A DNA stretch of 64,000 bases, from the NCBI GenBank assembly GCA_964587165.1, contig CAZPKH010000007.1, forward strand, positions 1 through 64,000, read 5' to 3'. Positions within the stretch are counted from its first letter, which is position 1. Every line of letters begins with the position of its first letter. The position numbers and the translations under genes were made by a program. The notes beneath the pieces are model-generated. The model ran no database searches and had not been told where the DNA came from. It saw nothing but the letters and a program-made list of their open reading frames with translations. Of the stretch, positions 23,729 through 33,118 are shown in pieces. The stretch is from CAZPKH01 sp964587165 (GTDB lineage Bacteria > Bacteroidota > Bacteroidia > Bacteroidales > Muribaculaceae).

Positions 23729-25600
23729 TCAAAACATGCCGGCTATATCATCCATCCCGATATTGACGAACACGGTGCGTCCGTCGGGAGTAAATCGAGG
23801 GTTTGGAAGCGACATCAGCGATGCCACAAGCTGCTCGCGCTCAAGTGTAGAGAGTGCTCTTCCGCTTCCGATAGCCGACGCTTCTGCAAGCGACATGGCT
23901 ATCGAACTGCGCACAGTCGATGCATCAGAGCTGTCCTCGGCAGTGGCACCCGAGGCAGCCTCTATGATACGCATGAGGGTGTTTCGGGCATCCATATTAG
24001 CAGGTGAAGCGGGCTGCGAAACAATGATCCAGCGCCCCTCCGCCTCCTGACGCACCTCAAATCCGAGGGTGCGGAGTTCGGAAGCTATATCGGAAAGGAC
24101 GGCGCTTTGCGACGGCGAGAGCTCCAGCGGCTCCGAGAACATCACTTTCTGCGACTCTATGCTCCCTTCCGATGCGAGTTTCGACATATATTGATGATAA
24201 AGCACGGCAATATGCGCGCGGTGCTGGTCGATCACGAGCATTCCGTCGAGTGCAGGAGCGACAATATAGCGGTTCTTAAGCTGAATTGTTGCGGTAGCCT
24301 GGTCGAAAGCTCCCTCGGTGGGGGCGCTTTCGGCTTCCATACCGTCGAGCACAGCCGGCTGAGCGGGAGTGTCTACAGGCTGAGCGGCAGACGCGGTGTT
24401 GAAACTCGCATACAGTTTCTCCCAATCGCGCAGCGATTCGGGGCGTTCAACTTTCGCGCCCGAATAAGTCTGAACTCGCGGTGTCGCGGATTTGGGAGCA
24501 AAGGGGTTGAACGAAGTGTCTATGTCAAGCTTCGGAGGCGCAACCCTCGTAGGATCGTAGACCGGTATCTGAGGAGCATCCTCGCGATCAAAGTCGATTG
24601 CCGGAACGGCATTATAATGATTCAGAGATTCGCGCACCGCGGCAGTTAGGATTTGCCAGATAGGTTGCTCGTTCTCAAATTTAATCTCGTTCTTGGTAGG
24701 ATGAATGTTCACGTCGATAGATTCTGGATCGACCGTAAAATTCAGGAAATAGCACGGCTGCTGGTCGTGGGGTATCAATGAGCTGTAGCACTGCAGTATA
24801 GCTTTGTGGAACAGCGGATGGCGCATATTGCGTCCATTCACCGTGAGATATTGCAGGGCTCCGCGCCGGCGTGCATATTCAGGCAAGCTTATGTAGCCTG
24901 ATATGCGGACTATGGATGTCTCGGCCTCAACAGGTATGAGCTGGCGCTCCATAGACTTACCGAACAGGGCAATGATGCGTTGCTTGAAGGTGGCAGGCAA
25001 GATATGATGAAGCGTTACATCGTTGTGCACCACCCGAAACTCCACAGAGGTGTTCACCAATGCAAGCCGTTCAAACTCACGCATTATGGCGGAAAGCTCA
25101 ACCGTATCTTTCTTCAGGAATTTCCGGCGCACCGGGATATTAAAGAACAGATTTTTCACCATCAGGTTGGTGCCTTTGCGGCACGCCTCCGGCTGCTGCG
25201 ACTCAACGCGCGAGCCGTTTATCACTATGCGCGTGCCAATGCTCTGCCCTTCGGTCATGGTGCGCAGGTCGATCTGTGCCACTGCCGCTATCGAAGGTAG
25301 GGCTTCGCCTCTGAAGCCCATAGTGTGCAGAGAATACAGATCGGTGGCCTGCTTGATTTTTGATGTGGCGTGACGCTCGAAGGCCATGCGGGCATCTGTC
25401 TCGGTCATGCCGCAACCGTCGTCCACCACCTGTATAAGCGTCCGACCGGCATCCTTAAGTACGATGTCGATTGTCCTGGCACCGGCGTCGATAGCGTTTT
25501 CGACCAGCTCCTTGATCACAGAAGCCGGTCGCTGTATCACTTCGCCGGCTGCTATCTGGTTGGCGACAGAGTCGGGTAAAAGTCGTATTATATCGCTCAT
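23729..25600 (-). CDS. mutL: DNA mismatch repair protein MutL
   Basis: A 623-residue mismatch-repair ATPase that links MutS recognition to excision. The N-terminal GHKL ATPase carries ELVENAIDAGA, DDGCGM and GFRGEALPSIAAV. A variable linker covers about residues 340-430, then the C-terminal dimerisation domain. The endonuclease motif DQHA(X)2E(X)4E appears as DQHRAHIAVLY, with the glutamates missing, and no CPHGRP-type cysteine motif is seen near the end (FTPDGRTVFV instead). The protein is therefore probably not a nicking MutL. It is followed upstream in the transcript by nothing closer than the OstA-like gene, 21 bases away. Confidence 0.96.
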   Translation of the reverse strand: MSDIIRLLPDSVANQIAAGEVIQRPASVIKELVENAIDAGARTIDIVLKDAGRTLIQVVDDGCGMTETDARMAFERHATSKIKQATDLYSLHTMGFRGEALPSIAAVAQIDLRTMTEGQSIGTRIVINGSRVESQQPEACRKGTNLMVKNLFFNIPVRRKFLKKDTVELSAIMREFERLALVNTSVEFRVVHNDVTLHHILPATFKQRIIALFGKSMERQLIPVEAETSIVRISGYISLPEYARRRGALQYLTVNGRNMRHPLFHKAILQCYSSLIPHDQQPCYFLNFTVDPESIDVNIHPTKNEIKFENEQPIWQILTAAVRESLNHYNAVPAIDFDREDAPQIPVYDPTRVAPPKLDIDTSFNPFAPKSATPRVQTYSGAKVERPESLRDWEKLYASFNTASAAQPVDTPAQPAVLDGMEAESAPTEGAFDQATATIQLKNRYIVAPALDGMLVIDQHRAHIAVLYHQYMSKLASEGSIESQKVMFSEPLELSPSQSAVLSDIASELRTLGFEVRQEAEGRWIIVSQPASPANMDARNTLMRIIEAASGATAEDSSDASTVRSSIAMSLAEASAIGSGRALSTLEREQLVASLMSLPNPRFTPDGRTVFVNIGMDDIAGMF

Positions 25601-25621
25601 TGAGAGATTATTCAGTGTTTG

Positions 25622-27409
25622 TTATGGAGTGTCGCCGGAGTGATCTTCTTGTCCCTCAACAACCCCTTCAGTCGTGACGGCTTCCGCTTTTTGAGCCTCA
25701 TCGTCGTCGTCATTCTCATCTGAGTCGTTGCTTGAGCGCCGCTGCTGCCTGCCTCCCGGCTCGGGGGCATTCATAAGAGTCTCCATCTCCGGCGGATAGT
25801 CAAACACCTCATCGGGAGCCATGGGGCGCAGTACGTCGGCATACCATTTGAACGAGGGAAGATGATAAGCCCCTTTCTTGGCAAGATATAGCGGAGTGAC
25901 CGATCCAGTTGTTTCAGGCCACATCTTCACCGAATCAATGTCGTTGTCATTGAAATGAGCGTCCATATATGAACTCTCGACATACGCATATTTATTGTAG
26001 GTGGAATCCTGCTCCATCGGAAACATTATCGCTTGCACATTCCCCTCGACGTAGAGGCGTGTGATTGTCGAATCGGCGAGCCACGCTGTCATCTTCTTGC
26101 CAGCAAGCTGATTATAGCAATCTTCGGCAATATGCTCACTCATTATACCGAAGTTAGGCAGGTATGCGCGGTCGGCAGTTGAATCATTAAAGTGCACACG
26201 TATCTCGTTGCCGTATATCTGGCGTTCGCCGCTCCACACCATCGGGTGTCGGTACATGTACATTGTAGAGTCGTCCTCGCGTATCGACAGGGAGTCGCAC
26301 AGCCCCTGCATATCCTTGCGATAGAAACGCACTCTGTGAAAGGCATTTGTGATGCGGATCGAGTCAGTGCGCCGGTAGGCATTGATCGTATCGCCATGCA
26401 GATAGAGAGTGTCCTTGCGCGAAAACTCTTTTGCCAAGGCGTGCCCTGTGACAAAAGCACTGTCGGCCAACTCGTCGTAGAACCCGTAATCGCCGTATAG
26501 ATTCGAGCTGTTGACCGAGTCGGTAAGCACCATATTCCCGAAAGCCTTCCCTATGCCGCGCTGCCGGTCGTAGAAGAGTGTATCGCCGGTAAGAGTGTTG
26601 CCGCGGTTGGTAAATACTGTCGAACGGGAATATAAGTCGGCAACGCCGGATCGGGTATTATAGTCGCCGGACGACGAGAGGATGCGGCCGTCACGGTTTA
26701 TGATACGTGTCGGAGCGATAAGGTGTGCGATATTGGTCTGGGTATTGTAAGTCAGCGAGTCGGTGTACATCCGCAGGGTGTCTTTCTCCTTTGCCCGAGG
26801 GCTGAAAAGATCTACATTGTAGTAGAAATACGCTTGCTTTGTGTCAGGATAGTATTCGCCTTCTATGGACTTGAGGCGGTTCACTCTATCGGACAGCACT
26901 CCCCCCACATCGTAATACCCTACGTTGCGCACCATGTCGTAGTGGAATATGTCGGTTTCGAGCTTCACGTCCCGGTTTATCAGACGGGCTTTTCGATTTC
27001 CGCCATAGAGCACTGCATGCTCGGTCATACCGTTATAACTCAATTCATTGCCGTAGATAAACAGGGTGTCGCCCTGCTCCATACGCACATTGCCGAAAGC
27101 GTCAAGCGAGTTTGATTTGTCAAAGAAGTGAGCACTGTCGCAATACATGAACATGCCACCCTTGCGGAAGCGGACATTACCGTACAGGGTCATGTAGTCG
27201 GGCGAAACTTTCTCGTCCATCACAAGCGAGTCAGCATGTTCGAGGAAAACCTTTGAGTTGTCGTTGCGGTCGGCCAGCGGTATGATCGGCTTGAGCCGCG
27301 AAGCATGACGCGGGCCATCGGCAAAAGCTATCGACCCGACAAGCAAAAGAAGACACGCTCCGACTGCAATAGCCGGAGCATGAGATCTGAATATCTTTGT
27401 GAAGTTCAA
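25622..27409 (-). CDS. OstA/LptA-like lipopolysaccharide transport protein
   Basis: A 595-residue envelope protein. An N-terminal membrane or signal segment (residues 12-30, AIAVGACLLLLVGSIAFA) is followed by many OstA-type beta-jellyroll repeats (YMTLYGNVRFRKGGMFMYCDSAHF, AFGNVRMEQGDTLFIYGNELSYNG). This is the repeat that in LptA and the N-terminus of LptD forms the lipid-carrying groove across the periplasm. The C-terminal 50 residues are acidic and disordered (DSDENDDDDEAQKAE). It is long for LptA and lacks the LptD barrel. Its neighbours are two periplasmic isomerases, which supports an outer-membrane assembly role. Confidence 0.85.
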   Translation of the reverse strand: MNFTKIFRSHAPAIAVGACLLLLVGSIAFADGPRHASRLKPIIPLADRNDNSKVFLEHADSLVMDEKVSPDYMTLYGNVRFRKGGMFMYCDSAHFFDKSNSLDAFGNVRMEQGDTLFIYGNELSYNGMTEHAVLYGGNRKARLINRDVKLETDIFHYDMVRNVGYYDVGGVLSDRVNRLKSIEGEYYPDTKQAYFYYNVDLFSPRAKEKDTLRMYTDSLTYNTQTNIAHLIAPTRIINRDGRILSSSGDYNTRSGVADLYSRSTVFTNRGNTLTGDTLFYDRQRGIGKAFGNMVLTDSVNSSNLYGDYGFYDELADSAFVTGHALAKEFSRKDTLYLHGDTINAYRRTDSIRITNAFHRVRFYRKDMQGLCDSLSIREDDSTMYMYRHPMVWSGERQIYGNEIRVHFNDSTADRAYLPNFGIMSEHIAEDCYNQLAGKKMTAWLADSTITRLYVEGNVQAIMFPMEQDSTYNKYAYVESSYMDAHFNDNDIDSVKMWPETTGSVTPLYLAKKGAYHLPSFKWYADVLRPMAPDEVFDYPPEMETLMNAPEPGGRQQRRSSNDSDENDDDDEAQKAEAVTTEGVVEGQEDHSGDTP

Positions 27410-27443
27410 AGCTCTGTAATATTACCGGTGCGTTGAACGACCG

Positions 27444-28808
27444 TCACTGTTTGATCCAACCGCTGTGCTTGAAGTCGCATTTACGCCACTGGGGCTCGAT
27501 GCGCACATAAGTGGTTTTAATCTTATTTTCAATCCATTGGTCGAGTATCTCCTGCTGCCGACGTTTCTCTGCCATCGATTTGAGAAGCTGATAGTCGTCA
27601 GACAGATTGGCACGATGTGGCTCGATACGGTTTGAGAGCTTGACGATCGCCACAATATCGGATGTGGTTTTGGGATCTTTCATCACAAAAGGTTTCGACA
27701 CGTCGCCTACCTGAAGTCCGGCAACGGCTCTTGCAACCTCCTGAGGAAGGTCCTGCATCTCAAATACTGTTGTACCGTCTTTCTGGTTTATCATCAAGCC
27801 CTTATTATTGCGGGTGTCTTTATCCTGCGAGATCAGGGGCACGATCTCCTCGAATGTGAAGAGAGCGCTGTCGACCATCTCGATGCGTGTGCTGTCAAGG
27901 CGCAAAATAGCATCTTCGAGGTCGGCCTCCGACACTTTAGGGCGCAGAAGGATATGACGTGTGTTCACACGGTCGCCACGCTTTTCGATGAGCTGAATGA
28001 TATGATAGCCATACTGCGACTTGACAATTTTCGACACTCGCTTGGTGTCGTTGAGGTTGAAGGCTGTGGCCGCATACTCCGGATCGAGATGCGCACGCCC
28101 CATAAACCCAATCTCACCGCCACGTGCTGCAGAGCCCGGATCCTCGGAGTAAAGGATCGCAAGAGTAGAGAACTCACTCTGCCCCGAGTTGACACGCTCG
28201 GCATAATCACGCAGACGGGCTTTCACATCCTCGATCTCCTGGCGCGGAATGGTAGGATTGATCGTAAGGATCTGCACCTCCACCTGCATCGGGATGTAAG
28301 GTATGGAATCTTCGGGGAGCGTTTTGTAAAAGCGTGTCACCTCGGCGGGGGTGACCTTCACATTCTTGGTCAAACCGGCCTGAACCTGCTGTATGCGGTA
28401 CTGGTTTGTGATAAGCTCACGCATCGATTCGCGCATCTCGGGCATCGAGCGGTGAAAATACTCCTCTACTTTCTCTTTCGAGCCGAGATTGGTGATGAAA
28501 TAATTTATACGTGAATCTACCTGCTGGTTGACCATCGATGGCGAAACTTCGACAGTATCAATGTCGGCCTGATGCAGATACAGCTTGTCGATAGCCAGCC
28601 TCTCAGGCACTATGCAGTAAGGATCGCCGGGTATATCCTCCTTGTCGTATATCATCTGCCGATAGTATTCCTCTATCTCAGACTTCCATATTGCCTGGTC
28701 GCCCACTACCCATGCGATCTCTTCGGCCACATTCGACTGTGCCGAGATCGACTGGTAGCCGATGCCGAGCGCAGCGGCCGCAGGCAGGATCAGATGTTTG
28801 AGTTTCAC
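27444..28808 (-). CDS. SurA-like periplasmic peptidylprolyl isomerase
   Basis: A 454-residue exported chaperone/isomerase. Signal peptide at residues 1-23 (LPAAAALGIGYQSISAQ). The N-terminal SurA-type helical region (EIEEYYRQMIYDKEDIPG and beyond) is followed by two parvulin domains. The first is the better match, with AILYSEDPGSAARGGEIGFMGR and SQYGYHIIQLIEKRG; the second is weaker. SurA helps outer membrane proteins fold on their way to the BAM complex. It lies 34 bases before the OstA-like gene and 7 bases after the next isomerase gene, so these are clearly one operon. Confidence 0.9.
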   Translation of the reverse strand: MKLKHLILPAAAALGIGYQSISAQSNVAEEIAWVVGDQAIWKSEIEEYYRQMIYDKEDIPGDPYCIVPERLAIDKLYLHQADIDTVEVSPSMVNQQVDSRINYFITNLGSKEKVEEYFHRSMPEMRESMRELITNQYRIQQVQAGLTKNVKVTPAEVTRFYKTLPEDSIPYIPMQVEVQILTINPTIPRQEIEDVKARLRDYAERVNSGQSEFSTLAILYSEDPGSAARGGEIGFMGRAHLDPEYAATAFNLNDTKRVSKIVKSQYGYHIIQLIEKRGDRVNTRHILLRPKVSEADLEDAILRLDSTRIEMVDSALFTFEEIVPLISQDKDTRNNKGLMINQKDGTTVFEMQDLPQEVARAVAGLQVGDVSKPFVMKDPKTTSDIVAIVKLSNRIEPHRANLSDDYQLLKSMAEKRRQQEILDQWIENKIKTTYVRIEPQWRKCDFKHSGWIKQ

Positions 28809-28815
28809 GCTGAAA

Positions 28816-30756
28816 TTATTTGCCGGTGATTTTCTTTATTGTCTTTTTGTTGAGCTCCACCTTGTAGCGGTTGCGCAGCTGTTTGAGCCATTCGTTCTCC
28901 AGCTCCTGTTGATAGTCGGTGGCTACCTGTCCTTTCACATCGGCGGCCTCGGCCGGCTGGTCGAGTATCACGCCGTTGTAGGCGAAGAAATAAGGCCAGT
29001 ACTGTGTGCCTTTGGCCTCAGGACCGTCAAACACCAGATAGTCGATTATCGCATTGTCGCCTTTAGGCGCGAGCACGCGCTCCACCTTTACCTTGCCGCC
29101 AAACTGTTTGCGTAGATCCTTGACGAGGGCATCATGGCTGATGGTCTTACCGTCGACATATGCGCGGACAAGAGCGCCGACAGAGTCGTTCACGGCAAAG
29201 ATGATGTCGCCGCGATAGCGGGGACGATCCCACTTATAGTTGTCGCGGTGAGCTTGGAAGTATTCCTCAAGACCCTCTTTATCCTTGGTGGCTTTCTCCC
29301 AGACATTGCGGTTTGAAATCTCAAAGAGGAGCATACCGTCGCGATATTCGTTGATCAGATTGCGGTACTCCGGATGAATGTTGGGAAGATCGTCGATTGC
29401 AGCGAGTTTGGTAGCCTCATTGATCTGAAGATTGAGGGCAGAGTTAAAGCGATCGAAATTCTGGGAAGCGTTGCCGTTGCGCATGAATGTGGTGTGGAGT
29501 GCCACATCTTTCACAGTCACCTGGTGTGTTCCAACTGTTGCTATGACAGCCTTATTAGCTTGCAGAGCGCGGATGAAGGTGGTATCGGCAGCGGAGTTCA
29601 CATCAAATTTCGCGCGTACTTCGGCGAGAACCTTGTCGTTGATCTTTGCCTTGTAGGCTGCACGAAGTTCTTCCATCTTGGCCTGCTGAGGCATAGTTGA
29701 GCGTGAGTCGCGGCTTATGGCTTCGGCGATTGAAGGACGTACATCCTCGTATGTCGGGATAGCGCGCTGATCTTCTTTCATAATGATATGATAGCCGAAG
29801 GGGCTCTCTACCGGTTCAGAAATCTGACCCTTGGCAAGCTCGAATGCGGCAGTCTCAAACTGAGGTACCATCTGACCTGTGCCAAACCATCCGAGGCTAC
29901 CCCCCTCTTTAGCAGATCCGGGATCTTCGCTATACTCGCGGGCCAAATTTGCGAAGTCGGCTCCGGCCATGAGGAGGGAGTATATCGAATCGGCTTTCGC
30001 TTTTTTGGCTGCCTTAGCTGTCTCGTCAAGCCCACGTGTTCCTATAAGAATATGGCTTGCTTTGACCTGGCCGCGCGCCGGACGCTCCGAGTCGACACGT
30101 ACGATAAAAAAGCCGAACGGAAACTCCTGCACCTCCGACACTACGCCGATCGGCTGAGCATAGACTGCCTGCTCGAATGGGTAAGGGAGGCGGTTGACAG
30201 GCATATATCCCATATGGCCGCCGTTCTTGTCAACGGAATACTTGTCGGCCATTTCGCCGAAGTCGGCACCGGCAAGTATTGCCGAGCGCACACTGTCGAG
30301 CTGAGCCTTGACTGCCGCACGCTCCTCGGCCGAACGTCCGCCGAACATCATGATATAGTTCACGTCGCGCTCGGTGCGCATGTGGTCGTAAATTTCATTT
30401 ATTAACGAATCCTCCACCGACTGCTTTGAGAGGTAAGGTTTGGCGAGCTCCTCGCGGTAGCGGTCAAACTCCATACGGAACTGCGCTGTAGTGTCGATAC
30501 CGGCTGCTTCAGCATCAGCGACCTTCATTTTGTACACGGCAAACATATCGACATAATCCTCGATAGGTGTCGGAGTGGCCTGCTGCGAGTTGTTCTTGTT
30601 GTAGAGATAGTTGAACTCGTCGAGTGTTATCTCCTTGCCGTTCACTTTCATCACCGTGGGCGACGAGGTTTTGGCATTGTTCTTGGCCGTCATAGAGCCG
30701 ACAGATACGGCAGCTACTGCCATCAGAGTGAATGCCGGCAAAAGAATCTTTTTCAT
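28816..30756 (-). CDS. PpiC/PpiD-like peptidylprolyl isomerase with tandem parvulin domains
   Basis: A 646-residue exported protein. Signal peptide at residues 1-24 (FTLMAVAAVSVGSMTAK). A SurA-N-like helical region (VNGKEITLDEFNYLYNKNN) is followed by two parvulin domains. The first has FGEMADKYSVDKNGGHMGYM, the second REYSEDPGSAKEGGSLGWFG and SPFGYHIIMKEDQ. A long helical C-terminal half (residues 370-646) follows. The presumed job is chaperoning outer membrane proteins in the periplasm. It heads the isomerase/OstA/mutL unit, 103 bases after guaB, with a hairpin between them. Confidence 0.9.
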   Translation of the reverse strand: MKKILLPAFTLMAVAAVSVGSMTAKNNAKTSSPTVMKVNGKEITLDEFNYLYNKNNSQQATPTPIEDYVDMFAVYKMKVADAEAAGIDTTAQFRMEFDRYREELAKPYLSKQSVEDSLINEIYDHMRTERDVNYIMMFGGRSAEERAAVKAQLDSVRSAILAGADFGEMADKYSVDKNGGHMGYMPVNRLPYPFEQAVYAQPIGVVSEVQEFPFGFFIVRVDSERPARGQVKASHILIGTRGLDETAKAAKKAKADSIYSLLMAGADFANLAREYSEDPGSAKEGGSLGWFGTGQMVPQFETAAFELAKGQISEPVESPFGYHIIMKEDQRAIPTYEDVRPSIAEAISRDSRSTMPQQAKMEELRAAYKAKINDKVLAEVRAKFDVNSAADTTFIRALQANKAVIATVGTHQVTVKDVALHTTFMRNGNASQNFDRFNSALNLQINEATKLAAIDDLPNIHPEYRNLINEYRDGMLLFEISNRNVWEKATKDKEGLEEYFQAHRDNYKWDRPRYRGDIIFAVNDSVGALVRAYVDGKTISHDALVKDLRKQFGGKVKVERVLAPKGDNAIIDYLVFDGPEAKGTQYWPYFFAYNGVILDQPAEAADVKGQVATDYQQELENEWLKQLRNRYKVELNKKTIKKITGK

Positions 30757-30785
30757 TGGCTGGATAAGCGGTGTTATATCATTTC

Positions 30786-30835
30786 TAATCGGCGCGGGGT
30801 GTCAAATGCACTGACACGACACACCGCACCGATTA
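30786..30835. terminator. Long imperfect hairpin between guaB and the isomerase operon
   Basis: TAATCGGCGCGGGGTGTC (30786-30803) pairs with GACACACCGCACCGATTA (30818-30835) over 18 positions with two mismatches and a 14-base loop. It follows guaB on the minus strand by 25 bases. The 3' flank is not U-rich, so it may be a weak terminator or a processing site. Confidence 0.6.
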
Positions 30836-30859
30836 AATAACGTTTCATGCTGATATTTA

Positions 30860-32338
30860 TTACATCTGCGATGCGCTATAATTGGGAGCCTCGGAAGTGA
30901 TGGCTACGTCGTGCGGGTGGCTTTCCATCACTCCGGCGGCTGTGATGCGTGTGAACTTAGCCTTCCACAGCGATTCGATGTCGGGAGCACCGCAGTAGCC
31001 CATTCCGGCGCGCAGGCCGCCAAGCATCTGGTAGGTCACTTCATAGAGCGAACCTTTATAGGGCACGCGGGCTGCAATACCTTCGGGCACCAGCTTCTTG
31101 GCATCAGCTACATTGCCCTGGAAGTAGCGGTCTTTCGAGCCTTTCTCCATAGCTTCAAGCGACCCCATGCCACGGTATGCCTTATATTTACGGCCGTTGT
31201 ATATTATGGTCTCGCCGGGCGATTCCTCGACGCCGGCAAGCATTCCGCCGAGCATCACGCAGTAGCCGCCTGCAGCGAGAGCTTTCACGATATCTCCGGA
31301 ATAGCGGATACCTCCATCAGCTATCAAAGGCACACCGGTGCCTTCGAGGGCCTTTGCGACATCGTATACCGCCGATAGCTGAGGCACACCCACTCCGGCG
31401 ATGACACGTGTGGTGCATATCGAGCCCGGGCCTATACCCACTTTCACGCCGTCGGCGCCATTCTCTACAAGATATTTGGCAGCTTCGCCGGTAGCGATAT
31501 TACCTACCACAACGTCGATATGAGGATAGCGCTCCTTGATTGCGTGGAGCACACCGATCACACCTTTGCTGTGGCCATGGGCCGTGTCGATCACTATAGC
31601 ATCTACACCGGCCTTGACCAAAGCCTCGACACGATCCATCGAATCGGCTGTCACACCCACCCCGGCAGCTACACGCAGACGACCGAGTTCGTCCTTGCAA
31701 GCGTTGGGTTTGTCCTTGGCTTTGGTGATATCTTTGTATGTCACAAGACCGACGAGGTGTCCTTCGGAGTCGACTACCGGGAGTTTCTCAATCTTATGCT
31801 CCTGAAGTATGCTTGCCGCCTCCTCAAGGTTGGTGGATTGCGAGGTAGTGACAAGATTATCGGAAGTCATCACATCGTCGACCGGGCGGTTGAAGTTACG
31901 CTCGAAACGCAGGTCGCGGTTTGTCACAATACCGACGAGTATACCTTCGTCGTCGACCACCGGAATACCGCCGATATGATACTCCTCCATCATCGCCAGA
32001 GCATCCTGCACGGTAGCACCGCGTTTGATAGTGACTGGGTCGTATATCATACCGTTCTCGGCACGCTTCACGGCATGCACCTGACGTGCCTGCTCGGCTA
32101 TCGACATATTCTTGTGAATCACGCCAATGCCGCCCTCGCGGGCTATGGCAATAGCAAGCTGCGCCTCTGTCACGGTATCCATAGCGGCCGAAACGAGAGG
32201 CACATTGAGAGTGATATTGCGTGAGAATTTTGTTTTCAGCGACACTTCGCGAGGAAGCACTGCACTGTAGGCGGGAATCAGGAGGACATCGTCGAATGTG
32301 AGCCCCTCCATCTTTACACGATCTGCAATAAACGACAT
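30860..32338 (-). CDS. guaB: IMP dehydrogenase
   Basis: A 492-residue enzyme that oxidises IMP to XMP with NAD, the first committed step of GMP synthesis. The catalytic cysteine lies in GPGSICTTRVIAGVG, the IMP site in LIADGGIRYSGDIVKALAAG, and the flap is EGIAARVPYKG. Two CBS domains sit at about residues 95-210 (HIGGIPVVDDEGILVG, KIEKLPVVDSEGHLVG), inserted in the TIM barrel as usual. Full length. It has its own strong promoter. Confidence 0.98.
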   Translation of the reverse strand: MSFIADRVKMEGLTFDDVLLIPAYSAVLPREVSLKTKFSRNITLNVPLVSAAMDTVTEAQLAIAIAREGGIGVIHKNMSIAEQARQVHAVKRAENGMIYDPVTIKRGATVQDALAMMEEYHIGGIPVVDDEGILVGIVTNRDLRFERNFNRPVDDVMTSDNLVTTSQSTNLEEAASILQEHKIEKLPVVDSEGHLVGLVTYKDITKAKDKPNACKDELGRLRVAAGVGVTADSMDRVEALVKAGVDAIVIDTAHGHSKGVIGVLHAIKERYPHIDVVVGNIATGEAAKYLVENGADGVKVGIGPGSICTTRVIAGVGVPQLSAVYDVAKALEGTGVPLIADGGIRYSGDIVKALAAGGYCVMLGGMLAGVEESPGETIIYNGRKYKAYRGMGSLEAMEKGSKDRYFQGNVADAKKLVPEGIAARVPYKGSLYEVTYQMLGGLRAGMGYCGAPDIESLWKAKFTRITAAGVMESHPHDVAITSEAPNYSASQM

Positions 32339-32367
32339 AAAGAGTATTTTTTATTTTTTATTGCGCA

Positions 32368-32399
32368 CAAAATTAGTGTTTTTCGGCGATTCTACCAAA
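32368..32399 (-). promoter_or_regulatory. Promoter of guaB
   Basis: On the minus strand TTTG (32399-32396), exactly 20 bases, then TAATTTTG (32375-32368). The leader would be about 23 bases. The rest of the gap to 32492 shows no gene and no terminator for the polysaccharide operon. Confidence 0.8.
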
Positions 32400-32492
32400 G
32401 GAACGTGCTCAAACTTTTCGGAGAGAGCTTGATTTTTTGCCTGAAATGTCGATATTACAGCCAAAGGATCTCCCCGCTTTCCGTTAATAGCT

Positions 32493-33104
32493 TCAATGAT
32501 CAAGTTTCTTTATAAACTTAGCAGGATTTCCACCCCAAAGTTCATATTGTGGCACACTATGTGATAAAACCGATCCGGCGGCAATAATTGCCCCGCGGCC
32601 AATAGTCACTCCTTTAAGTATAATACATCGGGTACCTATGAAAACATCGTCCTCTATCACGATGGGTCTCGACACTGCACTGCGCCACTCCTGAGGGAGA
32701 CGACGCGCTTTAGCATCAAGATTATGCGAATTTGTATCGGTAATTAAAGTATCTCCGCCGATCTTAACATAATCTCCTATTGTGATAGATTTGGTAGCCA
32801 CGAGAATTGTGCTGTTCATCCCCGAATGTTCGCCTATAGTGAGCGATGCACCCGATGAAACTTCAATCTTTGAAGGATGACATCCTACATGACTGTTTTT
32901 TGGTCTGCTGGCGATTGCGAAATTTTTGCCAATGGAAACTTTGGCACCCTTTTCTATATTAACAACAGGTATGCCGGCCGATATAAGCCCATGAGTCGGC
33001 ACCCCATTTACAGCCAACAATATTCGGGTATATGCGGAGGTACATCGCAAATAAACCATGCGATACAGTTTGCGCGTTCCTCTATATAAAAGATGTAGCA
33101 GCAT
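32493..33104 (-). CDS. Left-handed beta-helix acyltransferase (WbbJ-type)
   Basis: A 203-residue hexapeptide-repeat transferase, probably adding acetyl groups to a sugar of the exopolysaccharide. The repeats run from about residue 50 (VVNIEKGAKVSIGKNFAI, VSSGASLTIGEHSGM, SITIGDYVKIGGDTLI) to the C-terminal coil IEDDVFIGTRCIILKGVTIGRGAIIAAGSVL, then the family ending NPAKFIKKL. The likely catalytic histidine is in DTNSHNLD. It is the last gene of the polysaccharide operon, 14 bases after the glycosyltransferase, and looks more A+T-rich than the housekeeping genes. Confidence 0.85.
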   Translation of the reverse strand: MLLHLLYRGTRKLYRMVYLRCTSAYTRILLAVNGVPTHGLISAGIPVVNIEKGAKVSIGKNFAIASRPKNSHVGCHPSKIEVSSGASLTIGEHSGMNSTILVATKSITIGDYVKIGGDTLITDTNSHNLDAKARRLPQEWRSAVSRPIVIEDDVFIGTRCIILKGVTIGRGAIIAAGSVLSHSVPQYELWGGNPAKFIKKLDH

Positions 33105-33118
33105 GCTTAAGAAGTAGA

